Below are positions 1 through 8,392 of a stretch of DNA of 27,025 nt, in pieces. The position numbers were made by a program, and so were the translations under genes. The notes beneath the pieces were generated by a model. It made no database searches. It worked only from the letters and a program-made list of their open reading frames with translations, and had not been told where the DNA came from. Origin of the DNA: Desulfocorpusculum sp964414345 (GTDB taxonomy: Bacteria; Desulfobacterota; Desulfocorpusculales; Desulfocorpusculum); assembly GCA_964414345.1 (NCBI GenBank), contig CAYPWF010000050.1, positions 1 through 27,025 on the forward strand, written 5' to 3'. Within the stretch, counting starts at the first letter, position 1, and every line of letters starts with the position of its first letter.

Positions 1-218
1 GGGTTTACCCCCGCCCGCAATCGGGTTTGGCAGGAGATTTTGTTTGGGTGGGGTATTTGGTCTCTTGAGGGATTTTAGGTATTAAAGCCAACCTTTCTTG
101 TTTCCGATAAGAATCTGGGGGCATTTGACCCCAAGCAGGGCCTCAGTGCCCAAGGCCTGAGCCCAATGGATGCTTTTGGGGCTTGGGTCTTTGCCTAAGG
201 CGCCTTGGGAGGGTATAG
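1..218. other. Intergenic region upstream of the signalling operon
   Basis: No convincing gene in either strand. It holds a short inverted repeat, GGGG at 117-120 and CCCC at 129-132 with an 8-base loop, and a partly self-complementary stretch at about 138-173 (GGGCCTCA against TGAGCCC). I see no sigma-70 promoter with good -35 and -10 boxes. The purine-rich ribosome site GGGAGGG at 207-213 belongs to the kinase gene that starts at 219. Confidence 0.4.
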
Positions 219-2783
219 ATGGAAGCCTTGGCACAAAAAAAGGAAATCCTCAGAACAAGTTTGTCCACGAAGCAGAGCCTCAGAGAAGGCCTGGGGCATG
301 GAATTGTTTCCCCTTCCTCTCCAATAGCCTGCCGGGTGCTAGTGGTGGACGACGAGGAGCCTGTGCGGCTTCTCCTGGCCCGCATTTTGAAGCCTGAAGG
401 ATATCCGGTGGAGCTGGCCTCAAATGCATCCCAGGCCAGGCAGATCATGTCCAAGCAACCCTTTGACGTGGTGCTTTGCGATCTTACCATGCCGGGTGAG
501 TCGGGCATGGAGCTAGCCCGCTGGATCATTGAGACTTGCCCTCAAAGCGCTGTGGTCATCGTCTCGGTGGTGTCTGATCCCAAAATCGCAGAAAGCGCAC
601 TGGAGATAGGGGTTCACGGTTATGTGCCCAAGCCTTTCACCCCTGAGGCCATACTGATAAACGTGGCAGGGGCGGTGAAACGCAAGCAACTGGAAGAGGA
701 AAACAGGAGCCACAGGGAACGCCTTGAGCAGGCGGTGAAGGAGCGAACCGCCAGCTTGCGCTCAACCATAAGCAAGCTGCGTAAGACCCGGGAAGCCTTA
801 AGGAGAGCTCAGGAGAGCTACCGCAACCTCTTCGACCGCATCCCCCTGGGGCTTTTCCGCACAACACCTGAGGGACAAATCCTGGATGCCAACAAGGCCC
901 TTGTACAGATGCTGGGGTTCCCAAGCAGGGATGAACTCCTGCGGGCCAACGCGGCCCTTCTTTACCTGGATCCCTCAGCGCGCTTGAGATGGAAAAAGGC
1001 TATCCAAAGGCAGGGCCTGGTAAAAGGATTCCAAAAGGAACTTCGAAGAAGAGACGGAAAGAGCATTTGGGTTGAGGAAAACACCACGGCCGTAAGAGAT
1101 GGGCGGGGCCGCATAATCTGTTTTGAGGGCAGTATCCAGGATGTGACCGAAAGAAAACTCATGGAGCAAGCCCTCAGGGAAAGCCAAGAGCGTCTGCAAG
1201 AACTGTTCGAGCAAGCCCCTGTGGGTTACTTCGAGTATGATCGCTATGGCCGCATATTCAACGTGAACCGGACTCAGCAGGAAATGCTGGGATACACACG
1301 AGAGGAGATCCTAGGACGCTGTGTTTGGGAATTCTTCATAGAGCCCGAGCCAGGAAGAAGCCAAGTCTTGGCTAAATTGGCCGGGGCCTTACCTCCGGCA
1401 GTAGCTCTGGAGAGGTATTACAGGCGAAGAGACGGCTCAACCCTTGTGGGGCTGATCCAGGACAAGCTCATCCTGGACGACCAGGGAATGGTCAGGGCCA
1501 TCCGCTGCACGGTCCAGGACATCACAGAGCGCAAGGCCATGGAGGATGAGCTTAGAAAGGCTCACGACGAAAAGGAACTCCTTCTCTCGGCCATATCCTC
1601 CATCCTCATAGGGGTGTCCAGTCAAGGAGTGGTGACTCAGTGGAACAAGGCAGCAGCCTGGACTCTGGGAGTGGCAAGGGAGGATGCCCTAGGCGCCAGG
1701 CTAAAAGACCTAAGGGTACAGTGGGATATAAAGTCCGTTGAGGAAGGAGTCTCGCGCTGTTTGGAGTCCGGAGAAGCCTGCCGTCTGGAGGAAATAATAT
1801 TTGCTCGTCGGGACGGGAAAGAGGGTTTCCTGGGATTGAACATCAGCCCGGTGGGTCGGCCGGGGAGGCCTCTGGATGGGGTCTTGATCTTGGGGGCCGA
1901 CATCACTGAGAGAAGGATTCTGGAAAGACAGCTTGTGCAGGCCCAAAAACTGGAATCCATCGGGCAGTTGGCAGCCGGCATAGCCCACGAGATAAACACC
2001 CCCGTTCAGTACATAGGTGACAACACCCGTTTCCTAAGGGATGCTTGGGGGGAGATCCTGCCTGTCCTGGAAAAGGCCCTGAGGCTTCTTAAGGGCACGG
2101 AAAACTGGCAGGAGGGCTCTTCGGATTTCTCACGGGCACTTGCACAGGCTCTGGAGAAAACAGATCTGGAGTACCTCCAGGAGGAGATCCCCAAGGCCAT
2201 AGAGCAAAGCCTCGACGGCGTGGAAAGAGTGGCGGGTATAGTTAGGGCCATGAAGGAGTTCTCCCACCCGGGGAAACGGGAAAACACTTCCGTTGACATC
2301 AACCGTAGCTTGGAGAGCACCATCACTGTATGTAGAAACGAGTGGAAATACGTGGCTGAGCTTGTGACCGAACTGGACCCTTCCCTTCCTTTGGTGCAGT
2401 GCGATCCAGGGGAAATTAACCAGGTATTCCTGAATCTCATTATCAATGCATCCCACGCCATCGGGGAGAAGGTCAAGGACGGATCCAAGGCAAAGGGGTT
2501 GATCAGGATCTCAACCCATAACAGAGGGTCCTGGGTGGAGGTGCGCATTCAGGACACTGGCACCGGTATTCCTGAAGCCATACGCTCACGCATTTTCGAT
2601 CCTTTTTTCACTACCAAGGAGGTGGGCCGTGGCACTGGCCAGGGGCTGGCCATTTGCCACTCGGTGATAGTCAATAAGCTTGGAGGCAGTCTGGACTTCG
2701 AAACTGAAGTCGGGAGAGGAACCACCTTCATTGCTAGAATTCCTGCGTCGGATCCGCAGACACCTGAAAGGGATTCCACATGA
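219..2783 (+). CDS. Soluble hybrid sensor histidine kinase, REC-PAS-PAS-PAS-HisKA-HATPase
   Basis: 854-aa cytoplasmic sensor kinase with no membrane segment. An N-terminal receiver domain (about residues 38-155) has acidic pair D44/D45, phospho-acceptor D88 in the CDLTMPG context and K138. A coiled segment (155-200) leads to three PAS/PAC units (about 200-313, 325-440, 452-567), each ending in a D-(V/I)-T-E-R type PAC tail. The transmitter has phospho-His H590 in AAGIAHEINTP, N-box N739/N743, G1 box DTGTGIP (779-785), F box FDPFF and G2 box GRGTGQGL. The start at 219 is supported by GGGAGGG five bases upstream. The last bases overlap the next gene (ATGA), so the two are probably translationally coupled. 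Having the receiver first suggests that the kinase is itself controlled by an upstream kinase. The signal is unknown. Confidence 0.93.
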   Translation: MEALAQKKEILRTSLSTKQSLREGLGHGIVSPSSPIACRVLVVDDEEPVRLLLARILKPEGYPVELASNASQARQIMSKQPFDVVLCDLTMPGESGMELARWIIETCPQSAVVIVSVVSDPKIAESALEIGVHGYVPKPFTPEAILINVAGAVKRKQLEEENRSHRERLEQAVKERTASLRSTISKLRKTREALRRAQESYRNLFDRIPLGLFRTTPEGQILDANKALVQMLGFPSRDELLRANAALLYLDPSARLRWKKAIQRQGLVKGFQKELRRRDGKSIWVEENTTAVRDGRGRIICFEGSIQDVTERKLMEQALRESQERLQELFEQAPVGYFEYDRYGRIFNVNRTQQEMLGYTREEILGRCVWEFFIEPEPGRSQVLAKLAGALPPAVALERYYRRRDGSTLVGLIQDKLILDDQGMVRAIRCTVQDITERKAMEDELRKAHDEKELLLSAISSILIGVSSQGVVTQWNKAAAWTLGVAREDALGARLKDLRVQWDIKSVEEGVSRCLESGEACRLEEIIFARRDGKEGFLGLNISPVGRPGRPLDGVLILGADITERRILERQLVQAQKLESIGQLAAGIAHEINTPVQYIGDNTRFLRDAWGEILPVLEKALRLLKGTENWQEGSSDFSRALAQALEKTDLEYLQEEIPKAIEQSLDGVERVAGIVRAMKEFSHPGKRENTSVDINRSLESTITVCRNEWKYVAELVTELDPSLPLVQCDPGEINQVFLNLIINASHAIGEKVKDGSKAKGLIRISTHNRGSWVEVRIQDTGTGIPEAIRSRIFDPFFTTKEVGRGTGQGLAICHSVIVNKLGGSLDFETEVGRGTTFIARIPASDPQTPERDST

Positions 2784-3997
2784 AGCCGAAGGTTCTTTTC
2801 GTAGACGACGAAACAAATGTTTTGCACGGGCTGGCCAGGATGCTCCGCCCCCTGCGGGAAAAGTGGGACATGGCATTCGCAAGCGGGGGAGAGGAAGCCC
2901 TGGAGCTTTTGGGCCAGGAGTCCTTCGACGTCATAGTCACGGATATGCGCATGCCGGGCATGGATGGCTCCAGATTGCTGGAGCAGGTGATGAAGCTCTA
3001 TCCCCACATGGTTCGTATTGTGCTTTCCGGCCACTCTGACTCGGCAATGATCCTCAGGTCCGTGGGGGCAGCTCACCAATATCTTGCCAAGCCCTGCGAT
3101 GCTGGGCTTCTGGTAAGTACAGTAGAAAGGGCTCTTAGCCTCCAGGAGCTTTTCTCAACTCCCAGGGTCAAAGCCCTGGTGGCGGGTCTGGGAAGTCTTC
3201 CAAGCCTTCCTTCTCTCTACAAGCAGATCCTGGCCGAACTCCAGGCCCCTGAGCCCTCACCGCAAAAGGTGGGAGAAATAGTGGCCAGGGACGTGGCCAT
3301 GACGGCAAAGATTCTCCAGCTTGTAAACTCTGCATTTTTCGGGCTTTTCAGGGAAGTTCGCCACCCCGTGGAGGCTGTGAGGTACCTGGGGATAGAAACC
3401 ATCAAGGCGCTGGTGCTCTCCCTTCACCTCTTTGAGGAGTTGCAACCAGCCCCCCTGGAGAACTTCTGCGCAGAGCGGCTCTGGGAGCACAGTTTCCAGG
3501 TGGCCAGGGCGGCAAAGCGCATAGCCTGGGGGGAAACCCAAGACCCGCCGGTTTCCGAGGCTGCTTTCACCTCGGGTCTTTTGCACGACGCAGGGCGCCT
3601 CTTGTTGGCCACCTCCCTCCCGGAACGCTACGGCCTCCTGCTGAACAAGGCCAGGGAAGACAGGGAGATGGTTTGGCAAGCAGAGCTCGCCGAATTGGGA
3701 GCCTCCCATGCGGAGGTGGGGGCATACCTTTTGGGGATCTGGGGCCTACCCCAAGACATAGTGGAGGCCACTGCTTTCCATCACTGCCCTTCCAAGAGCC
3801 CGACACATCCAGGAGGATTTCCCGCTGCTGCGGCCGTGCACGTGGCCGAGACCTTACTCCAAGACCCAGAAGAAGCCTTTCTGGAGGACTGGAAAGCCTG
3901 CATGGACCAAGATTACCTCATGGTGCTGGGCAGACTTGAACGGCTCCCGGACTGGGAAGGATTCTGCTGTGAAATAAGGGAGAAGGCACATGTTTGA
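2780..3997 (+). CDS. Response regulator with HDOD output domain
   Basis: 405-aa two-domain protein. The receiver (1-120) has D9/D10, phospho-acceptor D55 (VTDMRMPGMDG) and K104 in YLAKPC. It is followed by an HDOD domain (about 132-340) with the family's helical core around LVNSAFFG (181-188) and the GLLHDAG motif at 266-272. HDOD domains are non-catalytic or poorly catalytic relatives of HD phosphohydrolases, often tied to signalling and c-di-GMP or motility control. The ATG overlaps the kinase stop codon and the 3' end overlaps the following gene by 8 bases, so it is the middle gene of a coupled three-gene operon. A likely role is as a phosphorylation target of the neighbouring kinase; that pairing is inferred from operon position only. 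Confidence 0.9.
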   Translation: MKPKVLFVDDETNVLHGLARMLRPLREKWDMAFASGGEEALELLGQESFDVIVTDMRMPGMDGSRLLEQVMKLYPHMVRIVLSGHSDSAMILRSVGAAHQYLAKPCDAGLLVSTVERALSLQELFSTPRVKALVAGLGSLPSLPSLYKQILAELQAPEPSPQKVGEIVARDVAMTAKILQLVNSAFFGLFREVRHPVEAVRYLGIETIKALVLSLHLFEELQPAPLENFCAERLWEHSFQVARAAKRIAWGETQDPPVSEAAFTSGLLHDAGRLLLATSLPERYGLLLNKAREDREMVWQAELAELGASHAEVGAYLLGIWGLPQDIVEATAFHHCPSKSPTHPGGFPAAAAVHVAETLLQDPEEAFLEDWKACMDQDYLMVLGRLERLPDWEGFCCEIREKAHV

Positions 3998-5183
3998 GGA
4001 ACGAATTCTGCTGGTAGATGACGAGCCCAACGTGCTGGCGGCCATGGAAAGAAGGCTCAAAGGCCGATTCAGCATAGAAACCCTCTCCCATCCTCTTCAG
4101 GCCTTGGAAGCCGTGCAGTCCAAAGGGCCCTATGGGGTGGTGGTCTCCGACCTTCGAATGCCTGAGATGAACGGCACCGAGTTGCTCAAGAAGATAAGGG
4201 AGCTGGCCCCGGACACCGTGCGCATAATGCTAACGGGGTATGCGGATGTGGATACGGCCATTGAGGCTGTAAATGAGGGGAATGTCTTTCGCTTTCTCAC
4301 TAAACCTTGCCCGGCCGAGGTCCTGGAGAGGGCCCTCGGGGCAGGTCTTAAGCAATACAGATTAGTACGCGCCGAGAGGGAGCTTTTGGAGCAAACCCTC
4401 AAAGGTAGCATCAGGGTGCTCACGGAGCTGCTCTCCTTGCTCCAGCCCGAGGCCTTCGAGCGTTCCAGCAGGGTGGCCCGATTGGCCGTCTTGGTGGCCC
4501 GGGCCATGGATCTGGATCAAGTATGGAAAATGGAAACTGCGGCCCTGCTCTCCCAGATCGGGTGGGTCACCCTCCCGGAGGAACTCTTGGGAAAGCTCAA
4601 AGTTGAGCTTGAACTCACCCCAGAGGAACAGCGTCTCTTCGAGCGCCACCCCTTTGTGGCCTCCAACCTGATCGGACACATCCCCAGGCTGGGTGAGATA
4701 GCTGAGATCATAAGCCTTCAAGAGAAGCGCTTCGACGGCTCGGGTTTCCCAGAGGGTCCCCTGATCGGGGAAGATATCCCGGTGGAGGCCAGGATCCTGA
4801 AGGTTCTGTTGGATTTCGACTTCCTGACCCAAAAGGGTAAATCAAGGGAAGAGGCCCTGGAGACCCTAAGGAGCCGCAGTGGCTGGTATGACCCAACTGT
4901 GCTTACAGCTCTGGATGCTGTTTTGAATGCCGCTACCCGCTACGTGGTCAAGGCCCTGGGCGTGGCGGAGATCATGCCGGGGATGATCATAGGGGAGGAC
5001 GTAAGGAGCAAAGAAGGCACCCTTCTTTTGGCCAAGGGCCGCCAGGTAACCCAGCCCATTCTGGAACGCCTCAGCGCTGTGGCACGGGCATACGGTTTGG
5101 AAGAGCCCCTAAGGGTTCTGGTGCCCATGGAGTGGGTGCTCCGGGGCATGCCGGTTGTCTCAAAATCGGCCCAGCCCTCCTGA
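3990..5183 (+). CDS. Response regulator with degenerate HD-GYP-like domain
   Basis: 397-aa protein. The receiver (1-120) has D10/D11, acceptor D54 (VSDLRMPEMNG) and K105 in FLTKPC. A coiled linker (121-145) precedes an HD-GYP-like fold (about 145-320). The metal-binding HD pair is replaced by S188-Q189 (LLSQIGW where LLHDIGK is usual), and the GYP signature reads GFP at 252-254 in RFDGSGFPEG. Loss of the HD pair makes c-di-GMP hydrolysis unlikely, so the domain is better seen as a binding or scaffold module. A C-terminal extension (about 320-397) has no domain I recognise. ATG 3990 lies inside the previous gene, preceded by GGGAGAAGG. It closes the operon; a tRNA on the other strand follows. 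Confidence 0.87.
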   Translation: MFEERILLVDDEPNVLAAMERRLKGRFSIETLSHPLQALEAVQSKGPYGVVVSDLRMPEMNGTELLKKIRELAPDTVRIMLTGYADVDTAIEAVNEGNVFRFLTKPCPAEVLERALGAGLKQYRLVRAERELLEQTLKGSIRVLTELLSLLQPEAFERSSRVARLAVLVARAMDLDQVWKMETAALLSQIGWVTLPEELLGKLKVELELTPEEQRLFERHPFVASNLIGHIPRLGEIAEIISLQEKRFDGSGFPEGPLIGEDIPVEARILKVLLDFDFLTQKGKSREEALETLRSRSGWYDPTVLTALDAVLNAATRYVVKALGVAEIMPGMIIGEDVRSKEGTLLLAKGRQVTQPILERLSAVARAYGLEEPLRVLVPMEWVLRGMPVVSKSAQPS

Positions 5184-5205
5184 GCCTGCTTACACCTAGC
5201 TTCAG

Positions 5206-5235
5206 TAAAAATAAAACGGGCCCTAAAATTGGGCT
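5206..5235 (-). terminator. Probable intrinsic terminator of tRNA-Gln
   Basis: Read on the minus strand, just after the tRNA 3' end, GCCC (5231-5234) and GGGC (5220-5223) can pair around a 7-base AT-rich loop. They are followed by a T-rich run (complement of 5207-5216). The stem is only 4 bp, so the call rests on position and the T tract. Confidence 0.4.
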
Positions 5236-5247
5236 GCTAAGAAGACT

Positions 5248-5321
5248 TGGCAGACGGGCCAGGATTCGAACCTGGATAGTGGGATCCAAAGTCCCAAGTC
5301 CTGCCGTTGGACGACCCGTCT
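5248..5321 (-). tRNA. tRNA-Gln (anticodon TTG)
   Basis: On the minus strand a full 74-nt cloverleaf can be drawn. The acceptor stem is AGACGGG/CCCGTCT, the D arm GTCC-loop-GGAC with GG in the loop, the anticodon stem TGGGA/TCCCA with loop CTTTGGA (anticodon TTG, reading CAA), a 4-nt variable loop, and the T arm CCAGG-TTCGAAT-CCTGG. The discriminator base is G and CCA is encoded in the gene (5248-5250 complement). All stems pair perfectly. Confidence 0.96.
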
Positions 5322-5357
5322 GCAGGATGCCAACAGAGCCAGAACTCCAGATGCCTT

Positions 5358-5387
5358 ATGCTACCACGGCGCCTAGCGGCAGGGCAA
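5358..5387 (-). promoter_or_regulatory. Possible sigma-70 promoter for tRNA-Gln
   Basis: Minus strand: TTGCCC (complement of 5382-5387), an 18-base spacer, then TAGCAT (complement of 5358-5363), about 37 bases before the mature tRNA 5' end. Both boxes deviate from consensus, so this is only a candidate. The remainder of 5322-5500 shows no gene. Confidence 0.3.
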
Positions 5388-5500
5388 CGCGTGACAAAAG
5401 GCTCAGCCCCCCAAATGAACAGCTCCCGCGGCCCGTCCGACCAAGCCATCGGCGATCTCGGCCATCCTCGACACTTAAGGCGAATCCTGGGGTCGATCAT

Positions 5501-7024
5501 CTATTTCCCAGGAGGCTGCTGGATCGTCACCTGCAAGCTCCCCTGGTTGTTGTCCTCTCGGCTCTCCATAAGAACGTTTGTGGAATCCAAGTTTAGGACC
5601 AAGTTGTAAGTGCCGGGTGGAACGGCGCCCTTGATCCAGAGCTTCTTGGAGCCCTCCAACACCTCCCCAGGCTCAAGCTTTGGAATTCCTTGGGTCCCCA
5701 GAGGGAACTCCCATGACCCATCCTGGCTTTGAAGGCGCCATGAGATCCTGGCCCTTTTTCTGCTTGCGTCCTCTCCTTGATTCTCCACCTTGTAGGTCAC
5801 GAGCACCTTTTCTCCCGAGAAGACCGTGCTGGGAAAAGAGAAGTCGGTCAAGGCCAGATCCGCAAATCCAGGTACTCCTCCCTGGGAGTACCTCACTGCC
5901 AGCCCAAGGAGCCTGTCATTGGTGGTGTCGCTCCTTTCGTTCATGAGCAGGATCATGGTGTTACCGCCATTTCCCAGCGCTCCAGAGACATGAGGCTTCT
6001 CATCGTTTATGTGGAATCCGTTTATGCTCCCGCTTCCATCCAGGTCCACCGAGAGAGACCGCTCAGCCTTCACATACCGGGCAGAGCCGTTTAGGTTTAC
6101 GGTCTTGGTGGAAAAGACGCACTGGCCCGAAGACTCGCAGAAAATGAGGCCTGTTTCTGCCCTGAACGTGCCTGCCCAGTCCCCGAACCCCACAAATGCC
6201 CACCTGCCGGAAAGATCCGATGTGGCGTACTGCCGATCCTGCTTCTTCAAGACAACGTGGGCTGCGAAGTCGTCCCCGGTTGCAGGGTAGAAAGCCGAGG
6301 GATTCGATATAATTGCCACCTTTCTTCCCAGGTCAAGGTAACCTGTGGCGAAGTCATCCACCCTGAAGGATCCGTCCGAGTCCAGCTGGATGGGGATATC
6401 CGCCAGGCTTAGGGGATGGAGCCCTCCGTCCCCATTTTCATAGCCAATGACAGAGCTGATCCTCCCCGAGCCGTCCATGCTTGTGATGGCGGAAGCCAGT
6501 CGGTTTCGGCCACGTGATTCCCCGTACAGGTCCTTCTCGTAATTGCCCATAAAGTAATCCCCGGCGAGGTCAGAGTCGTTGTAAGGGTTGGTTTCATCCA
6601 GCTTGACAGCACAGATGAAGAATTTCTCACCACCCTTCTCCATGCCCATGGTCCCATCGCAGAGCATTAGGTCCTGGCTGTCCGCAAGAAAGCACTTGAT
6701 GGCGTCCTCTATGACGATCACGCCACCTTCATCCACTGTGTAATGAAGCTCCTCAGAAACGCTCTCCAGGCAGTGCTCAGGACCTGGACAACGATCAGCG
6801 CTCTCCTTGTAGGTGTTGTTCAGGCTTCCGTCCTGGTTGAAAACCATGGTCCCGGCCTCTGTCTTGTAGCCGAACCAGGATCCTTTACCGCCCTTTCCCA
6901 GAACCACATATCCCCACTTGCCCAGAAACGGCTCCTGAGCCTGGCAAACAAGTCCCTGGGGCCCAAAGATCAGCACCTGGCATGTTGCAAAGAGTGCCGC
7001 CAACGTTACTTTCTCAAACCGCAT
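5501..7024 (-). CDS. Secreted protein with three ~118-aa repeats and a CARDB-like C-terminal domain
   Basis: 507 aa with a signal peptide (about 1-29: basic start, hydrophobic core, cleavage near CQAQ-EP). The middle contains three related modules beginning at residues 34 (LGKWGYV), 153 (LAGDYFM) and 271 (LSGRWAF). Each runs about 118 residues, includes a DGS or DGSG turn, and ends in a hydrophobic strand (FFICAVKLDE, AAHVVLKKQD, TMILLMNER). Residues about 388-501 resemble CARDB, an Ig-like adhesion fold, with YKVENQGED and a closing DNNQGSLQVTI. ATG 7022-7024 follows a strong GGAGG site (GGAGGAAGGGA). The gene stands alone behind a consensus promoter and a long leader. Function is unknown; a surface or periplasmic binding role is a guess. 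The repeat modules match no family I can name. Confidence 0.85.
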   Translation of the reverse strand: MRFEKVTLAALFATCQVLIFGPQGLVCQAQEPFLGKWGYVVLGKGGKGSWFGYKTEAGTMVFNQDGSLNNTYKESADRCPGPEHCLESVSEELHYTVDEGGVIVIEDAIKCFLADSQDLMLCDGTMGMEKGGEKFFICAVKLDETNPYNDSDLAGDYFMGNYEKDLYGESRGRNRLASAITSMDGSGRISSVIGYENGDGGLHPLSLADIPIQLDSDGSFRVDDFATGYLDLGRKVAIISNPSAFYPATGDDFAAHVVLKKQDRQYATSDLSGRWAFVGFGDWAGTFRAETGLIFCESSGQCVFSTKTVNLNGSARYVKAERSLSVDLDGSGSINGFHINDEKPHVSGALGNGGNTMILLMNERSDTTNDRLLGLAVRYSQGGVPGFADLALTDFSFPSTVFSGEKVLVTYKVENQGEDASRKRARISWRLQSQDGSWEFPLGTQGIPKLEPGEVLEGSKKLWIKGAVPPGTYNLVLNLDSTNVLMESREDNNQGSLQVTIQQPPGK

Positions 7025-7271
7025 TCCCTTCCTCCTTCACCCTTGTGTTGTGCGCCCCGCTAATAGAGGCCTTTTTGGCTACACGCTGTTGAGACCCCTT
7101 CCATTTCACAGGCCCTCGCTCACGGTGGCACCTCTTCTGGTGCAAGCCTCCCATGCTTAGGGAACAGGCGCCGCGTCCAATGTGCCTTTGGAATAGGTCT
7201 ACTAGGTAATGCCTGGCGGAACCCTGGTTCGCGGGCTTTTCCAGCAGAACTCGGCCACCAGCCGAGGCAAG
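7025..7271 (-). other. Long structured 5' leader or embedded small RNA
   Basis: This 247-nt stretch lies between a consensus promoter and the start codon of the repeat protein. On the minus strand the first ~78 nt can close on themselves: TCTACT (7275-7270) pairs with AGTAGA (7203-7198), and TGCCT (7269-7265) with AGGCA (7214-7210). Inside is a CGGC-TGGTG-GCCG hairpin. A second hairpin, GCACC/GGTGC with a 6-base loop, sits at 7128-7143. No T-rich terminator separates it from the gene, so a leader (UTR) is more likely than a free RNA. It does not show the hallmark motifs of tmRNA, RNase P RNA or SRP RNA. Confidence 0.45.
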
Positions 7272-7277
7272 TAGAAG

Positions 7278-7306
7278 ATTCTAGGGAGCCAACCGCTGTA
7301 TGTCAA
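7278..7306 (-). promoter_or_regulatory. Near-consensus sigma-70 promoter
   Basis: On the minus strand TTGACA (complement of 7301-7306, perfect -35) is followed by a 17-base spacer and TAGAAT (complement of 7278-7283, one mismatch from TATAAT). Transcription would start near 7271 and run left into the leader and the repeat protein. It is the best promoter in the window. Bases 7307-7371, between it and the lipid-kinase stop codon, show nothing else. Confidence 0.8.
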
Positions 7307-7371
7307 GAAATCCGTCGCGTCTAGCCTCACAGCCCTGCGATGCCCTTAATTGAGCCGGCATCCCCTTTACC

Positions 7372-8325
7372 TCACCGCACCAGGATCCGCACCTGTGCCT
7401 TTCTTTCCACTCCCAGTGTCAATTGGGAGCCCAGGCGTCCGGTCAGGTCCTCCCCGTCTGCCTGGACTGGGGTTTGCCGGCCCAGCCCTATTTCCACCCT
7501 CCTGGCTTTCACCCTCCACCAGCGCTCCTGCAAGCCCAGACGGGCCAAAGGCTTGGCTCTTGTGGCCATGAGCTCGGCGTAATGACGCATGTGTCTAAAA
7601 AGGGTTACCTCCAAAAGCCCGTCATCCAGCTGGGCCCCAGGCTCCATGAGGGCGCCTGCAGCATAATAGGGGGAATTCGTGAGGGCCAAGACCCTGGCCC
7701 CTCCTATGCGCTTCTCATGTTTACCCCCTCTCTCATCTTCCCAGGCCAAAACCGTTCCCTCAGGCACCCGCTGCCCCACCCGGCTGATCCAAACAAGTAT
7801 GTAGAGTGAGAAATAGAAACCCCTTCTCCCCAGCACCGGCCTTTCCTCCATCCATTGGCGAAGCCGGCAGAACCTCCTCACTACCGCTGCATCAAGCCCT
7901 ATGCTGGCGTAGTTGCTGAAACACACTTTCCCCTGGAGACCCCACAGGTCAACAAGCTTGGTTTTGCTGGTTCCAACATACTCCAAGATCTCTTCGGGGT
8001 GCCAGGATCTCCCCTTGTAAAGCCCGAGGCTTCTGGCCATGTCGTTTCCGGTGCCCAGGGGAACTATCCCTACCGGCATGGAAAGCCCCTGGGCCCAGGC
8101 GGCTTGTAGAACTTGGCTGACCGTTCCATCTCCCCCCACTATGATGAGGCTGTCCATGCCAGGCGCCATCTGGCTAATCTGCTCTGGAAGGCCTGCTTTT
8201 GAGGTGGGCTCCACCCGCCATTGCCCCCCGGGCCCCAGGCGGCCGGCCAAATCCTTCAATGCAGTAAGCCACTCGGCTCCTTTTCTGTTTCCAGCCTGCG
8301 GATTGACCAGTATCAGCACCCTCAT
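7372..8325 (-). CDS. Diacylglycerol kinase family (DAGK/YegS-type) lipid kinase
   Basis: 317 aa using the ATG at 8323-8325. That start gives the usual N-terminus MRVLILVNPQAGNRKG and has GGAGG 12 bases upstream; a GTG 15 codons earlier lacks a ribosome site. The nucleotide-binding loop GGDGT is at about 64-68 and the PLGTGNDMARSLG motif at 89-101, both diagnostic of the DAGK catalytic family that phosphorylates lipid or sphingoid-like substrates with ATP. The C-terminal half (about 135-317) is the beta-sandwich with a VQADGEDL-like segment near the end. It acts at the inner face of the membrane. The exact lipid cannot be assigned. It lies about 67 bp downstream of the DUF21/CBS gene in the same direction, so the two may be co-transcribed. 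Confidence 0.9.
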   Translation of the reverse strand: MRVLILVNPQAGNRKGAEWLTALKDLAGRLGPGGQWRVEPTSKAGLPEQISQMAPGMDSLIIVGGDGTVSQVLQAAWAQGLSMPVGIVPLGTGNDMARSLGLYKGRSWHPEEILEYVGTSKTKLVDLWGLQGKVCFSNYASIGLDAAVVRRFCRLRQWMEERPVLGRRGFYFSLYILVWISRVGQRVPEGTVLAWEDERGGKHEKRIGGARVLALTNSPYYAAGALMEPGAQLDDGLLEVTLFRHMRHYAELMATRAKPLARLGLQERWWRVKARRVEIGLGRQTPVQADGEDLTGRLGSQLTLGVERKAQVRILVR

Positions 8326-8392
8326 GAACCCAGGATTCCTCCTTCGCTCCAATCTCCAAACCCCAAACACGTCGCCACGGGCAGCACCATCA

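Noticed and set aside
2006..2548. Open frame of 180 codons on the minus strand
   Set aside because: It runs antisense across the histidine-kinase HisKA/HATPase region, with no ribosome site and no domain.
5322..5500. A second tRNA next to tRNA-Gln
   Set aside because: No T-arm sequence or acceptor complement could be found in this stretch on either strand.
7125..7143. Possible sigma-54 promoter (TGGCAC element)
   Set aside because: The second element does not give GC at the required spacing; the stretch is better read as the GCACC/GGTGC hairpin.
7065..7271. 6S RNA, tmRNA, RNase P RNA or SRP RNA
   Set aside because: The leader is structured, but hallmark motifs are absent (for example the RNase P GAGGAAAGUCC core, the SRP tetraloop core and a tRNA-like T arm) and there is no terminator. 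Kept as an unassigned leader.
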